Shown: positions 39,182 to 48,409, counted from the stretch's first letter. The stretch is DNA of 64,000 nucleotides from Shimazuella alba (GCF_009831235.1 NZ_WUUL01000002.1:1-64000), one strand, 5' to 3'. Notes: generated from the letters alone by a model not told the origin. Translations and numbers: made by a program.

Positions 39182-39691
39182 ATGAAAACAATCTTATGGG
39201 CAACCTTATCTGCAAATGGGAACTACGCACAGTCTAGTCCAGAAAATCCACCAAAGCAAGAAGCACTTGTCAACTTTGCTAAACATGCAAACATAGCAGG
39301 GAACTTTATTGTCGGTCGAAAGACCTTTGAAGGCATGCTAGCTAACGGAGGAGGGAAAGAATTCGCAGGTTTAGATATCGTGGTAATTTCTCGCAATAAT
39401 AAAGCAATACCTGGCGTGACCATAGTCTCTTCTCCACAAGAAGCACTTCACGTTTTAACAGAGAAAGGATATCATACTGCACTACTCTCTGGAGGAGCAG
39501 ATTTACACAATAGTTTTCTCGCCGGAAACCTAGTAGATGAAATTATTTTTAATATCGCACCAGTACTTGAAGGAAAAGGATTAAATCTTGTTATAAATAA
39601 AACGGATTATACATGTAAGCCGGTCGAATTGTTGAATGTCAAATCTCTAGGCAACGGGATTGTACATTTGCATTATAGAGTGCAGAAGTAA
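39182..39691 (+). CDS. Dihydrofolate-reductase-family protein (RibD C-terminal type), 169 aa
   Basis: DHFR-like fold: MKTILWATLSANGNYAQS, NADPH-binding FIVGRKTFEGM (about 40-50) and ALLSGGADLHNSFLAGNLVDE. Related to YyaP/YwjB-type reductases and the RibD reductase domain. Its substrate is unknown. ATG 39182 follows AAGGGG. Possibly co-transcribed with the hydrolase. Confidence 0.88.
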   Translation: MKTILWATLSANGNYAQSSPENPPKQEALVNFAKHANIAGNFIVGRKTFEGMLANGGGKEFAGLDIVVISRNNKAIPGVTIVSSPQEALHVLTEKGYHTALLSGGADLHNSFLAGNLVDEIIFNIAPVLEGKGLNLVINKTDYTCKPVELLNVKSLGNGIVHLHYRVQK

Positions 39692-39778
39692 AGCTTAAAC
39701 CAAAACGACTTGTCCATTTTTGGCACATGCCATTTTGGTTTTTACCTATTGCATGTCATTCTTATTCAAATTTTCTGC

Positions 39779-40062
39779 TCACCATTGGTTCATCAAATTA
39801 AAAATAGAAAGTAATTTTTCAGCTTTTTTCGTTAAAGAATATTCTACTTTTGTTGGCATTTCATTGTATTGTTTGCGGCTAATCACTCCATGCAGCTGTA
39901 ATTCTTTTAATTGCTGACTTAACGTTCGATGAGCGATAGGAGGCAACAATTTTTTTAGTTGACCATATCGGATGACTCCCTCTCTGCCAAGATGAAACAA
40001 GATAGCTAATTTCCATCTGCCGCCAATAACAGAAAGTGTATAGTAAATGGGACCTTCAACAT
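39779..40062 (-). pseudogene. HxlR-family regulator gene, 5'-frameshifted
   Basis: The minus strand encodes an HxlR-type winged helix: PIYYTLSVIGGRWKLAILFH, then GVIRYGQLKKLLP and KVEYSLTKKAEKLL. The frame has no usable start codon. The natural start ATG TTG AAG (40062) is one base out of register; a missing G or T in AAGGTCCC (about 40053) would restore it, giving the usual Cys/Gly-Pro-Ile start. So it is a pseudogene or a sequencing error. Divergent from the SDR gene that it would regulate. Confidence 0.7.
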
Positions 40063-40203
40063 TTTTTGTATGTTGTCAACGTTCTCACCTTTACTTACTT
40101 TTTGTTTAGTATATAACAAAATATTGCGTACTACTAAATGTTTAAGTAAGTCGTTATACTCATTTGAAAGTCGAAATTGGATTTTCAAAGGAGAATAAAT
40201 ACA

Positions 40204-40950
40204 ATGACTCAACCAAAAGTTGCTCTGATTACAGGGGCTGGACGTGGAATTGGAGCCGCAACTGCTATCGAATTGGCAAAGATGAATATTAGGGTGGCAG
40301 TAAATTATTTATCTAATCACGATAGTGCGGAGAAGGTAATTCAAACAATCCGAACAAACGGTGGAGAAGCGATTAAACTTCAGGCTGATGTTTGCAACGC
40401 TGAGCAAGTCGCTCAGATGACAGAGGATATTGTAAAACAATGGGGAAAAATAGATATTCTCGTCAGCAATGCAAATATACCTTTTGTAATAAAACCTTTT
40501 CTTGAAATATCTTGGACTGAGTTTTCCCAAAAGTTAAACGGAGAAATACAAGCCGAATATCTTCTCTCTCAATCAGTACTTCCTATTATGAAAGAAAATC
40601 ATTATGGAAGAATTGTATATGTTGCTAGCGGCGCTGCTAAAACCGCTGTTCCAAATTTTATCACTCATGGTACTGCAAAAGCAGCACTTGTCCAATTCGC
40701 TAGATACATTGCCGTTGAATTTGGGAAATATGACATTACAGCCAATATCATCTCTCCGGCACTTACCGAAACTGATGCTTCTCGTGGACAGGTAGAAATA
40801 CTAAAAGAACAATACGCAACTAGCACTCCATTAAATCGGATTGGCCAACCTGATGATATTGCCAAAGCAATTTCCATGTTTGTAAGTGAGCAATCTCAGT
40901 TTATCACTGGTTCCTATATACCAGTAGATGGAGGAAAAAGTATGGTTTAA
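40204..40950 (+). CDS. Short-chain dehydrogenase/reductase with His at the catalytic-Tyr position, 248 aa
   Basis: Classical SDR: cofactor motif TGAGRGIGAATA (10-21), NNAG-equivalent SNANIP (88-93), Ser142 in VYVASGAAK, and C-terminal PVDGGKSMV. The YxxxK motif reads H155-G-T-A-K159: His replaces the catalytic Tyr (codon CAT where TAT is expected). The enzyme may be altered or inactive. ATG 40204 follows AAAGGAG. Divergent from a broken HxlR gene, a common pairing. Confidence 0.88.
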   Translation: MTQPKVALITGAGRGIGAATAIELAKMNIRVAVNYLSNHDSAEKVIQTIRTNGGEAIKLQADVCNAEQVAQMTEDIVKQWGKIDILVSNANIPFVIKPFLEISWTEFSQKLNGEIQAEYLLSQSVLPIMKENHYGRIVYVASGAAKTAVPNFITHGTAKAALVQFARYIAVEFGKYDITANIISPALTETDASRGQVEILKEQYATSTPLNRIGQPDDIAKAISMFVSEQSQFITGSYIPVDGGKSMV

Positions 40951-41034
40951 TGCCTTACTCATTTTTTGATCGATTCATTTAAGATACCAACAAGATCATC
41001 CTTCCAGAATGATGTTCGTACGAAAACTAGTTTC

Positions 41035-41625
41035 TTAATTAGCAGACCAACTAACGTCAGCCGTAATAACCGTACCATTAACAAAACTGGAATCATCGAA
41101 CCAAGGATTAACGCAACTTTTGCTATCTCTTCTGGTTTTCCTGTTCTTGGATTAATCGCCATACCGAGTTGTTGGAGTGAGATACCGAATTTATTGATGT
41201 TGCTCATTGATGACATGATGTTCGTTTCTACTCCACCCCAAGCACTTGCATTACAGCGTATACCCTGCTGTGCGTACATAAAAGCAGTGTTTTTGGTTAA
41301 ACCGACTGCAAGCATGTTTGGATGCTGTATAAGCTGCACCTGCCGTGCGCCATACAGTTCACCCGCAGAAGCAATGTTAACGATTACACCGCTTTGCTTT
41401 TCTAAGAAAATAGGAAGTACTTTGCCATAGAAAGCATTACGCTATTGGTATTGATGGCGGATATACGGTCCCATCATCTTCCCATCTCCAACAGGTTCAA
41501 AATTGTCGATGATACCAGCGGTGTTCACCAGTATGTCCACTGTACGTATTTCTCTACTGTAGTATCGATCAAAGCCCCAATATCAGCTTCTTTAGCTATA
41601 TTTGTTATAATGCAACAAACTTTAT
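41035..41625 (-). pseudogene. Decayed short-chain dehydrogenase gene
   Basis: C-terminal two-thirds of an SDR, broken by several frameshifts. Recognisable parts on the minus strand are AKEADIGALIDTTVEKY, VLVNTAGIIDNFEPVGD-like sequence, GLTKNTAFMYAQQGIRCNA, NPRTGKPEEIAKVAL, and the tail DDSSFVNGTVITADVSW in yet another frame to TAA at 41035. The N-terminal cofactor motif is missing. The 154-codon frame on the plus strand is its antisense shadow. Confidence 0.85.
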
Positions 41626-41649
41626 AATGAAATAAAGGAGGTAGATTTC

Positions 41650-42108
41650 ATGGAGATCAAACAAGATGATTTGTCTGGTAAAAAAATAGTGGAATTATTA
41701 ATGGATCATCTCAACAGTATGACATCCCTCTCACCTCCAGAAAGCGTTCATGCACTAGATTTAGAGGGACTTAAAAGCCCAGAAGTTACTTTTTGGAGTG
41801 TTTGGATAAAAGACGAATTATTAGGCTGTGGAGCACTAAAAGAACTGGATTCTTCACATGGGGAAATAAAGTCGATAAAAACTGCGAAAATACATCTGCG
41901 CAAAGGGGTAGCAAGGAAAATGCTTCATCACATTGTGGAAGAGGCTAAACAAAGAGGTTACAAAAGACTTTTTTTAGAAACTGGTTCACTAGATGGTTTT
42001 ATGCCAGCTAGAAACCTATATAAAAGTATGGGCTTTCAATACTGTGAAGCCTTTTCTGATTATAAAGAAGATCCAAATAGTGTATTTATGAAGATGGAAC
42101 TATCATGA
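41650..42108 (+). CDS. GNAT family N-acetyltransferase, 152 aa
   Basis: YsnE/YitI-like acetyltransferase. Acetyl-CoA motif LRKGVARKMLHHIVEEAKQR at about 78-97 and C-terminal RNLYKSMGFQYCEAFSDY. ATG 41650 follows AAAGGAGGT. Substrate unknown. Monocistronic, next to the SDR remnant. Confidence 0.92.
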   Translation: MEIKQDDLSGKKIVELLMDHLNSMTSLSPPESVHALDLEGLKSPEVTFWSVWIKDELLGCGALKELDSSHGEIKSIKTAKIHLRKGVARKMLHHIVEEAKQRGYKRLFLETGSLDGFMPARNLYKSMGFQYCEAFSDYKEDPNSVFMKMELS

Positions 42109-42841
42109 AAGATAATGAATACTTTCGTCACCTAAAGGGGTGTGGATTTCTAACTATCGACCATTCGAATGCTTCACGCTAGTGGAGTTGACACATGGAT
42201 GGATTGATTACCGAAGGAGACATTCAAAAAAATATTGTATGTAATGGAAATATACTAAAAAAGCTTCTAGCAGCCTATTGTTTAGTCTTTATTATTGATT
42301 GTATTATGCTTCGATCATTGTATATATTTATTGAGCAATATCAAAACACTTTATTTAGAAGAGTATACTGCCTAAAACCGCTAAAATAGTAGCGGTTTTT
42401 GCTTTGTATATATTTTGAATACTATTGAATTCAGTATATTTCTATGATTAAATACATTTAGTTCCTGTTTTGGTTTGATTTTTGGTCGAGCACTTCTCCC
42501 AAACAGGCTGAATCCTTTGGTAAATCTTTGGATTCCCATCAAATCAGGCTACAAACAAACAGGCGCCTTGCGGATACGTTTGTAGCAATTGCTTTGATCG
42601 TGTGTTGGCTGTCTCTGGTTCAGCCCCGTGATCAGTCATCATCAAGCACCCTTGTTGGATGAGTGATGACACTGGTAGTACAAGCTTGGTTGTTTCACGT
42701 TATGTTTCATGCTTTACGTTTTACTGTTTTACAGTATTAGATTCACAATCTTGGGAATACTGAAACACCTTAATGATGTGGATAAGTGGGTTCGAAAAAT
42801 CGCATACGTGTGGGCGCGTAAGAGATCCATTTTTTCTGTCA

Positions 42842-42899
42842 GGTGATGACACTGTCGGGTTTGATTTACGGACAAAACCATCATCTGAGGAGAGATAAT
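42842..42899 (+). promoter_or_regulatory. Conserved leader hairpin before the 231-aa gene
   Basis: AGGTGATG pairs with CATCATCT (one G-U) across about 30 bases, immediately before the GAGGAGAG ribosome-binding site. The same structure precedes the paralogue at 43.97 kb. Confidence 0.55.
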
Positions 42900-42900
42900 A

Positions 42901-43596
42901 ATGAAAAATCAGGAAATTTTATGCGCGAGTCAGCTTTTAGATTCTTTGGAGCAGGGTATGGAGCAGCAACAGTTAGATCAGTACCTTGGTGTAGTGTTAG
43001 CGATGGACGTCGATGTGCAAACAAAGAAGCAACTTATCTCAGCATTTTTTTCTGCCTGGCAGCAGCAAAAACAGTCAGTAGTGCAAGAGATACAACAACT
43101 GCGGTCGGAAATACGGCAGCATGAAGAACTGGACAAGGCGAGGGATAACCAAGTCTTAAAACAAGTTTCTTTCATTCGTCGTGTGACCATATACAGCAAA
43201 CGTCGGCTAACCATACTCCATGACAAGGGAATGCCATTGCTGGAGAATATCCATCAGTTACTGATAGAGAGCGGCAAGTTTAGCATTAAGTTCTTTCTCA
43301 GTAATTTGGGAATTTTCCTTGTCCAAGAGTTGATAAAAGCATCTGTTGGTGGAGACAAATTTTTCGGAGCAATCAGCAATGGGGTAAAATCAGGTATCAA
43401 GCGAATAGAGCCATTGTATTCGCTATACGTGGACATCCTCCCGCATTGCCCGAAGTTTCTCATCGATAATAAAGAAGCAGTTACCACTGCATTAGTGATA
43501 ACTGCTGTCTTGGCTCTAATCCACACGGTCTCGGTTTCGCAGCCCATCCGTCGTAGTTTAGAGTTCATCAGAAGCTTATTCGCTTCTAAAAAATAA
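42901..43596 (+). CDS. Unknown protein with coiled coil and two hydrophobic segments, 231 aa
   Basis: Not recognised. N-terminal acidic/Gln-rich region (LLDSLEQGMEQQQLDQYLGV), a coiled coil around 45-80 (QEIQQLRSEIRQHEEL), a basic stretch, a hydrophobic segment at about 130-150 (FFLSNLGIFLVQELI) and a second one at about 196-212 (TALVITAVLALIHTV), ending RRSLEFIRSLFASKK. ATG 42901 follows GAGGAGAG. The neighbouring 107-aa gene is an internally deleted copy. A membrane role is plausible but unproven. Confidence 0.75.
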   Translation: MKNQEILCASQLLDSLEQGMEQQQLDQYLGVVLAMDVDVQTKKQLISAFFSAWQQQKQSVVQEIQQLRSEIRQHEELDKARDNQVLKQVSFIRRVTIYSKRRLTILHDKGMPLLENIHQLLIESGKFSIKFFLSNLGIFLVQELIKASVGGDKFFGAISNGVKSGIKRIEPLYSLYVDILPHCPKFLIDNKEAVTTALVITAVLALIHTVSVSQPIRRSLEFIRSLFASKK

Positions 43597-43611
43597 ACCT
43601 GACAGAGGATC

Positions 43612-43638
43612 GAAACGCTCACACGCTTTCGATCACTG
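43612..43638 (+). terminator. Hairpin after the 231-aa gene
   Basis: GATCGAAACG pairs with CG(C)TTTCGATC. The same hairpin follows the paralogue. A second hairpin (ACAAAC...GTTTGT, 43697-43735) ends the unit. Confidence 0.55.
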
Positions 43639-43915
43639 TCCACATCATTATAAAAAATCCAGATATTTCTGTCAAGAAATGCTGGTTCATTAGACACAAA
43701 CAACGCCCATGTTTTTGCATAGTGGGCTGTTTGTGCTTTTGCATTTGTGCTAACTTAAAACCACTGAATATTACGGTTTTTTCCTTGTGTGTATATTTTG
43801 AATACTATTGAAATCAGTATATTTCTATGATTAAATACACTTAGTTTCTGTTTTGATTTGATTTTTGTCGAGCGTTGCTCCCAAATAGGCTGTATCCTTT
43901 GAATTTCCATCAACA

Positions 43916-43972
43916 GGTGATGACACTGTCGCTTTGTTTTATGGACAAAAACATCATCTGAGGAGAGATAAC
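43916..43972 (+). promoter_or_regulatory. Conserved leader hairpin before the 107-aa gene
   Basis: AGGTGATG/CATCATCT stem identical to unit 1, directly before GAGGAGAG and ATG 43974. Confidence 0.55.
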
Positions 43973-43973
43973 G

Positions 43974-44297
43974 ATGAAAGATCAAGAAATTTTACACGAG
44001 AGTAAGCTTTTAGATTCTTTGGAGCAGGATATTGATCAGCAACAGCTAGATCAGTACCTTGGTGTAGTGTTAGCGATGGACGTCGATGTGCAAACAAAGA
44101 AGCGACTTATCACAGCAATTGTTTCTACCTGGCAGCAGCAACAACAGTCAGTAGTACAAGAGATACAACAACTGCGATCGGAAATACGGCAGCATGAAGA
44201 ACTCGGCAAAGCAAGGGATAACCAAGTCTTAAAACAAGTTTCTTTCATCCGTCGTGGTTTAGAGTTTGTCAGAAACATATTTGCTTCTAAGAACTAA
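43974..44297 (+). CDS. Short paralogue of the 231-aa protein, 107 aa
   Basis: Residues 1-94 match the N-terminal coiled-coil region of the 231-aa protein almost throughout (LLDSLEQDIDQQQLDQYLGV, QEIQQLRSEIRQHEELGKAR). After SFIRR the sequence jumps to the last 13 residues (GLEFVRNIFASKN). The whole hydrophobic middle is absent. The junction coincides with an ATYCGTCGT direct repeat in the long copy, so a precise in-frame deletion made this soluble version. It keeps the leader, ribosome-binding site and terminators, so it is likely expressed. Confidence 0.75.
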   Translation: MKDQEILHESKLLDSLEQDIDQQQLDQYLGVVLAMDVDVQTKKRLITAIVSTWQQQQQSVVQEIQQLRSEIRQHEELGKARDNQVLKQVSFIRRGLEFVRNIFASKN

Positions 44298-44777
44298 TAC
44301 CTGACAGAGGATCGAAGCACTCACACGCTTTCGATCATTGTCCACATCATTATAAAAAAATCCAGATATTTCTGCCAAGAAATGCTGGTTCATTAGACAC
44401 AAACAAAGCCCACGTTTTTGGATAGCGGGCTGTTTGTGTTTTACCATTTTAGAAGGGTGATTTTAAAGAAAGAATACAATTGTTGTATGGAAACTTGATC
44501 AGTCTTTTTTCAAGATGAATTCTTTTTCGCGCGAGCATTTCATTTATAAAAAAGTTTGATTAAAACTTACATAGAACCCTTTAATTGAAAATGATTAAAA
44601 CGGTGCATTTTTTTGCAAATAGTATAACTTTCTTTATAGCGATACACCTTTTTTTAGAAGTAATAACGCGGGCAGTAACAGCGTAGCTGACACCACCCGC
44701 AAGCATATAGCTATAAATGTAAGAACTCTCTAATTTCGAGAGTTCTATTTCTGTGATTATGATTACTATTGAAATGG
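44298..44777. other. Intergenic stretch with no gene
   Basis: After the shared hairpins the sequence is AT-rich. The only structure is AGAACTCTC-taatttc-GAGAGTTCT (44719-44744), a hairpin on the 3' side of the ArsR operon and possibly its terminator. No coding frame is supported. Confidence 0.5.
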
Positions 44778-45089
44778 CTAATTTTGTTCGTTGTCAAGAA
44801 ACGACTCCAGCGCATCAAGCTTATCGGACCAGAAATGACGGTACAATTCCAGCCATGCGTCGATTTCTCGAAGTGGCTTAGGGCAAATGGAGTAGATGTT
44901 TTTCTGAGCAGCGGATCGCACCTTTACTAATCCGGCTTCCCGTAATATCCGGAGATGTTTGGAAACTCCGGGCTGACTCAAATGACTCTCCTTAACCAGT
45001 TCCCCAACGGACCGCTCGCGAATTCGTAGGAGATCCAGCATAAACCGCCTGTGAGGCTCTGCCAAGACCTCAAAAATATCCATGTTCAT
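44778..45089 (-). CDS. ArsR-family winged-helix repressor, 103 aa
   Basis: Single-domain ArsR/SmtB fold: MNMDIFEVLAEPHRRFMLD, recognition helix HLSQPGVSKHLRILREAG, wing VKVRSAAQKNIYSICP. It lacks the metal-binding ELCVC motif, so a non-metal signal is likely. This is the type that accompanies SRPBCC/AHSA1 genes. GTG 45092 is an alternative start. Last gene of the SRPBCC-SRPBCC-ArsR operon. Confidence 0.9.
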   Translation of the reverse strand: MNMDIFEVLAEPHRRFMLDLLRIRERSVGELVKESHLSQPGVSKHLRILREAGLVKVRSAAQKNIYSICPKPLREIDAWLELYRHFWSDKLDALESFLDNEQN

Positions 45090-45109
45090 CACTGCTCCAT
45101 CTGTTTTCT

Positions 45110-45625
45110 TTAATGCTTTGTTACGAAGCTATCTGTTCGTTTCAGGTATTCTTCCGTCATTGTTTTATCTAAATGGTGTCTGGGTACAGCTCCGTATGTG
45201 ATTCCATACTCCAGATAATATTTCAGGAGGGTCAGAGCTTCCCCCCAACCGACAGCGCAATCTCCAAATGCTTTCAGATCCTGCTCAGAACGGGTATATC
45301 CCGATTCAATCAAAGTAACCATTGTCCCTCCATCCAAGCTTGTTAATGTGAACGATATGGTCGTCGTGGATTCCCCCGGTGTCCATTGAAATACAAACTT
45401 TTCCCCTGTGATAGCCTCCAATACAGTTCCGCCATCCTCCAGCGTAATATGGTCCGGTCCAAAATCTTTAAAACGAAAATGAATATATCCACCCGCTCTA
45501 ACATCAACCGTAGTACCTTGAGTAAACCATGCGTCCCAGCCTTCACCCGTAGTAAGAGTCTCATAGACGACATTCGGTGAGACATTAACAAATGTACGAT
45601 GCTGTATCATGAGCAAATCGTTCAT
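45110..45625 (-). CDS. SRPBCC/AHSA1-domain protein B, 171 aa
   Basis: Helix-grip fold of the AHSA1 (Aha1 C-terminal) type: FVNVSPNVVYETLTTGEGWD, FVFQWTPGESTTTISFTL and C-terminal WGEALTLLKYYLEYG. Such proteins bind hydrophobic ligands; the ligand is unknown. Its start overlaps the end of protein A by four bases. Confidence 0.88.
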   Translation of the reverse strand: MNDLLMIQHRTFVNVSPNVVYETLTTGEGWDAWFTQGTTVDVRAGGYIHFRFKDFGPDHITLEDGGTVLEAITGEKFVFQWTPGESTTTISFTLTSLDGGTMVTLIESGYTRSEQDLKAFGDCAVGWGEALTLLKYYLEYGITYGAVPRHHLDKTMTEEYLKRTDSFVTKH

Positions 45626-46119
45626 AATGCTCCTCCTTTTAAACGCATTTTGGAATCATAATAATTACGAAATTCTTTCACTCGCTCCCAAGGAAAATCA
45701 ATATGCCTGCCTTGAAGAATCAGATCCAGCACATCCAAATGAACATGCCACCCTGCCAGAAATCCGGAGATCATAGAAGCCTCATTGAACGTGTGGGTAA
45801 GATGTACCCTGCATCCTTCGTCTTCCTCCGTCAGCCTCCAACGTACCACGGAGTCACCGGAAACTGGTTCCATCCACGTAAACGCAAGCTCATAGGGAGG
45901 GTTGATTTGAAGAAACTCTCCATTTACGATATCGCCATTTTTCCAGCGAAATACAATCCTGCCACCCACAATCAGTTCGAACTCAGCTTGGGCGGTTAGC
46001 CAATCCGCGATACGATCAGGCCTGGTAATGGCCAGCCAAACTTTTTCCACGGGGTGCTTCAGATAGCGTTCAAAGCTTATGATGCGTACTCCGTTCAATT
46101 CTTTAAGTATGCCCTCCAT
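45622..46119 (-). CDS. SRPBCC/AHSA1-domain protein A, about 165 aa
   Basis: Second AHSA1-type protein: RYLKHPVEKVWLAITRPDRI, ELAFTWMEPVSGDSVVRWRL, ending with a helix (WERVKEFRNYYDSKMR). ATG 46119 is chosen because GGAGG lies 12 bases upstream; ATG 46137 would add six residues. First gene of the operon with protein B and the ArsR repressor. Confidence 0.87.
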   Translation of the reverse strand: MEGILKELNGVRIISFERYLKHPVEKVWLAITRPDRIADWLTAQAEFELIVGGRIVFRWKNGDIVNGEFLQINPPYELAFTWMEPVSGDSVVRWRLTEEDEGCRVHLTHTFNEASMISGFLAGWHVHLDVLDLILQGRHIDFPWERVKEFRNYYDSKMRLKGGAL

Positions 46120-46385
46120 GTGATGATCATCCTCCATATTTGATTTTTTAATGCTCTGCTCTTATATTACCATAAGGTTATATAACTGTTAAGTAATGAA
46201 TTAATTTTTATGAATTTGCTTCCTGCAAATTCATGCTGTCTGCTTGTTTTTATTCCTTTTAAACGAGTGGGGTGACCTAATAAGGATCTATCCTTGACCA
46301 CGGCTTATAATCCGACCAATGCCAGAACCTCGATATTCTTTAACCCATTGCTCAATTATGGATGTTCTTTTTCTTATAGACATAA

Positions 46386-46418
46386 AAACACCCCTTTGGC
46401 TAATCAAAACCAAAGGGG
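46386..46418. terminator. Palindromic hairpin between glmS and the SRPBCC operon
   Basis: ACCCCTTTGG and CCAAAGGGGT pair, with A-rich flanks. It may end transcripts from either side. The rest of 46138-46531 has no supported gene. Confidence 0.6.
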
Positions 46419-46531
46419 TAAAACGGTGCAACTTTTTGAAGCCGGTATATCTTTAATGTACACAGTACATATTTTTTGTGAACGGCACGACTTTATTTGT
46501 AATCAACAACACGATTCTCATCTCATGCTTT

Positions 46532-48358
46532 TTACTCTACCGTCACACTTTTTGCAAGGTTACGAGGTTTATCTACATCATACCCACGTTCTACACAAGC
46601 ATAGTAAGCGAGTAATTGTAGTGGTACAACTGCAAGTACTGGAGCGAAGAGATCATGAATAGTAGGGATATACATCACTTCATCTACTGATTTCAATAGC
46701 TCTGTATCTCCTTCGGAAGCCAAGCCAAGTACATGTGCACCACGAGCTTTTACTTCTTGAATATTGCTCACCATTTTTTCAAAGACAGCATGTTGGGTAG
46801 CAAGGGAGATAACAGGAATTCCTTCTTCAATCAACGCTAGTGTACCGTGTTTTAGTTCACCAGCAGCGTATGCTTCTGAATGAATGTAGGAAATCTCTTT
46901 GAGTTTTAGGGAACCTTCCAAGGCTACTGCATAATCCATGCCGCGCCCAAGGAAGAATAAGTGTTCATGATGTACGATCGATTTTGTGAATTCTGCGATC
47001 TTATCCGCTTGGCCCAGTACTTCCTCTGTTTTTTCAGGAAGTGACTGAAGTTCATCAAGCAGGTTACCAATGGAAGCAACTACGCTTGTTTCAAGCAATT
47101 GTGCCATATACATACCCAATAAATAAATAGCAATCAACTGTGAGGTGTAAGCTTTGGTTGATGCTACAGCAATTTCGGGACCAGCCCATGTCACGATCAC
47201 ATCATCTGCTTCACGAGAGACACTGCTACCTACAACGTTCGTGATAGCCAGAACACGAGCACCGTGTTTTTTCGCTTCACGTAGCGCTGCCAATGTGTCT
47301 GCCGTTTCTCCTGATTGGCTTACCACTACAACGAGTGTATGCTCATCGATAATCGGATTTCGATATCGGTATTCAGAAGCAACATCGATTTCAACTGGAA
47401 TACGGGTAAGTTGCTCCAATACCGTTTTCCCAACCAATCCTGCATGGTAAGCTGTACCACATGCCACAAAGTGGATTTTGTTGATCTGTTTTGCACTTTC
47501 AGCTGTCAATCCAACTTCCTGTGAAAGATCAACTAAACCATCCTTGATCCGTCCTGCTAAGGTATCACGAATTGCTTTTGGCTGTTCGTAAATTTCCTTC
47601 AGCATAAAATGGTCAAATCCGCCTTTTTCAGCAGTTTCCATGTCCCATGTAACACGTAGAACATCACGGTTTACAGGAGTTCCTTCTAATGTCATCAATT
47701 GTACATGGTGTTGATCCAGTACAGCCATTTCACCATCTTCTAAAATATAAACGTCACGAGTATGCTTCAATATAGCTGGGATATCAGAAGCAATGAAATT
47801 TTCCCCTTCGCCAATGCCGACTACCAAAGGACTAGCCAAACGTACAGCTACTAATTTATCCGGCTCATAGTTGCTAATAATCCCTAACGCATATGCTCCA
47901 CGGAGTCTTTTCACGACTTTTTTTACAGTGGAGATGAGATTACCATCGTGAAGATCAGATAGTAACTTGGCGATTACTTCTGTATCTGTTTCCGAAGTAA
48001 AATGATGTCCTTTTGCAATAAGTTCTTCTTTTAATTCAATGTAGTTCTCGATAATACCATTGTGAACAACAGCAAATTGCTCCTCACCATCCACATGCGG
48101 ATGGGAATTTTCATCGGATGGTTTGCCATGTGTTGCCCATCTTGTATGACCGATGCCAAGTTGACCTACTAATGCTTTTTGGTCCAGATGATTAGCCAAA
48201 TCAGCCAATCGTCCCTTTGTTTTCTTTACACCAATTTCATCTCCGTTATAGATCGCTACTCCAGCAGAGTCATACCCACGATACTCGAGCTTCTCTAGAC
48301 CTTCCAATAAAACATTTTGAGCTTGTTTCAAACCAATATAACCTACAATTCCACACAT
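46532..48358 (-). CDS. glmS: Glutamine-fructose-6-phosphate aminotransferase, 608 aa
   Basis: First step of amino-sugar synthesis: fructose-6-P plus glutamine to glucosamine-6-P. Nucleophile Cys1 after Met removal (MCGIVGYIGLKQ), glutaminase loop GIGHTRWATHGKPS, two SIS domains (SQSGETADTLAAL, STKAYTSQL), C-terminal DKPRNLAKSVTVE. ATG 48358 has GGAGG seven bases upstream; the frame is open two codons more. Controlled by the glmS ribozyme in its leader. Confidence 0.98.
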   Translation of the reverse strand: MCGIVGYIGLKQAQNVLLEGLEKLEYRGYDSAGVAIYNGDEIGVKKTKGRLADLANHLDQKALVGQLGIGHTRWATHGKPSDENSHPHVDGEEQFAVVHNGIIENYIELKEELIAKGHHFTSETDTEVIAKLLSDLHDGNLISTVKKVVKRLRGAYALGIISNYEPDKLVAVRLASPLVVGIGEGENFIASDIPAILKHTRDVYILEDGEMAVLDQHHVQLMTLEGTPVNRDVLRVTWDMETAEKGGFDHFMLKEIYEQPKAIRDTLAGRIKDGLVDLSQEVGLTAESAKQINKIHFVACGTAYHAGLVGKTVLEQLTRIPVEIDVASEYRYRNPIIDEHTLVVVVSQSGETADTLAALREAKKHGARVLAITNVVGSSVSREADDVIVTWAGPEIAVASTKAYTSQLIAIYLLGMYMAQLLETSVVASIGNLLDELQSLPEKTEEVLGQADKIAEFTKSIVHHEHLFFLGRGMDYAVALEGSLKLKEISYIHSEAYAAGELKHGTLALIEEGIPVISLATQHAVFEKMVSNIQEVKARGAHVLGLASEGDTELLKSVDEVMYIPTIHDLFAPVLAVVPLQLLAYYACVERGYDVDKPRNLAKSVTVE

Positions 48359-48409
48359 AAACAAACCTCCATTGCTATCTTTTTTTCAAGGTCCGATATC
48401 TCATTTTTC

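Larger units (their letters stand above)
42380..43740. repeat. Direct duplication, unit 1
   Basis: Contains a terminator-like AAAACCGC...GCGGTTTTT, a shared upstream tract starting GTATATTTTGAATACTATTG (42409), the leader hairpin, the 231-aa gene, and a shared downstream tract (CCTGACAGAGGATCGAA...). Unit 2 follows directly. Unit 1 has about 300 extra bases (about 42530-42835) between the upstream tract and the leader. These contain no gene I can support. Confidence 0.8.
43755..44440. repeat. Direct duplication, unit 2
   Basis: Starts with AAAACCACTG...CGGTTTTTT and GTATATTTTGAATACTATTG, then leader hairpin, shortened gene, and the same downstream hairpins (43.61/44.31 kb and 43.70/44.40 kb). 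Upstream and downstream tracts are closely similar to unit 1. Confidence 0.8.

Noticed and set aside
40966-41430. 154-codon plus-strand frame
   Set aside because: Antisense of the decayed SDR gene, whose protein similarity is clear on the minus strand.
42195-42389. 64-codon plus-strand frame (MDGLITEGDIQ...)
   Set aside because: No good ribosome-binding site, and its end runs into a terminator-like hairpin; not enough support.
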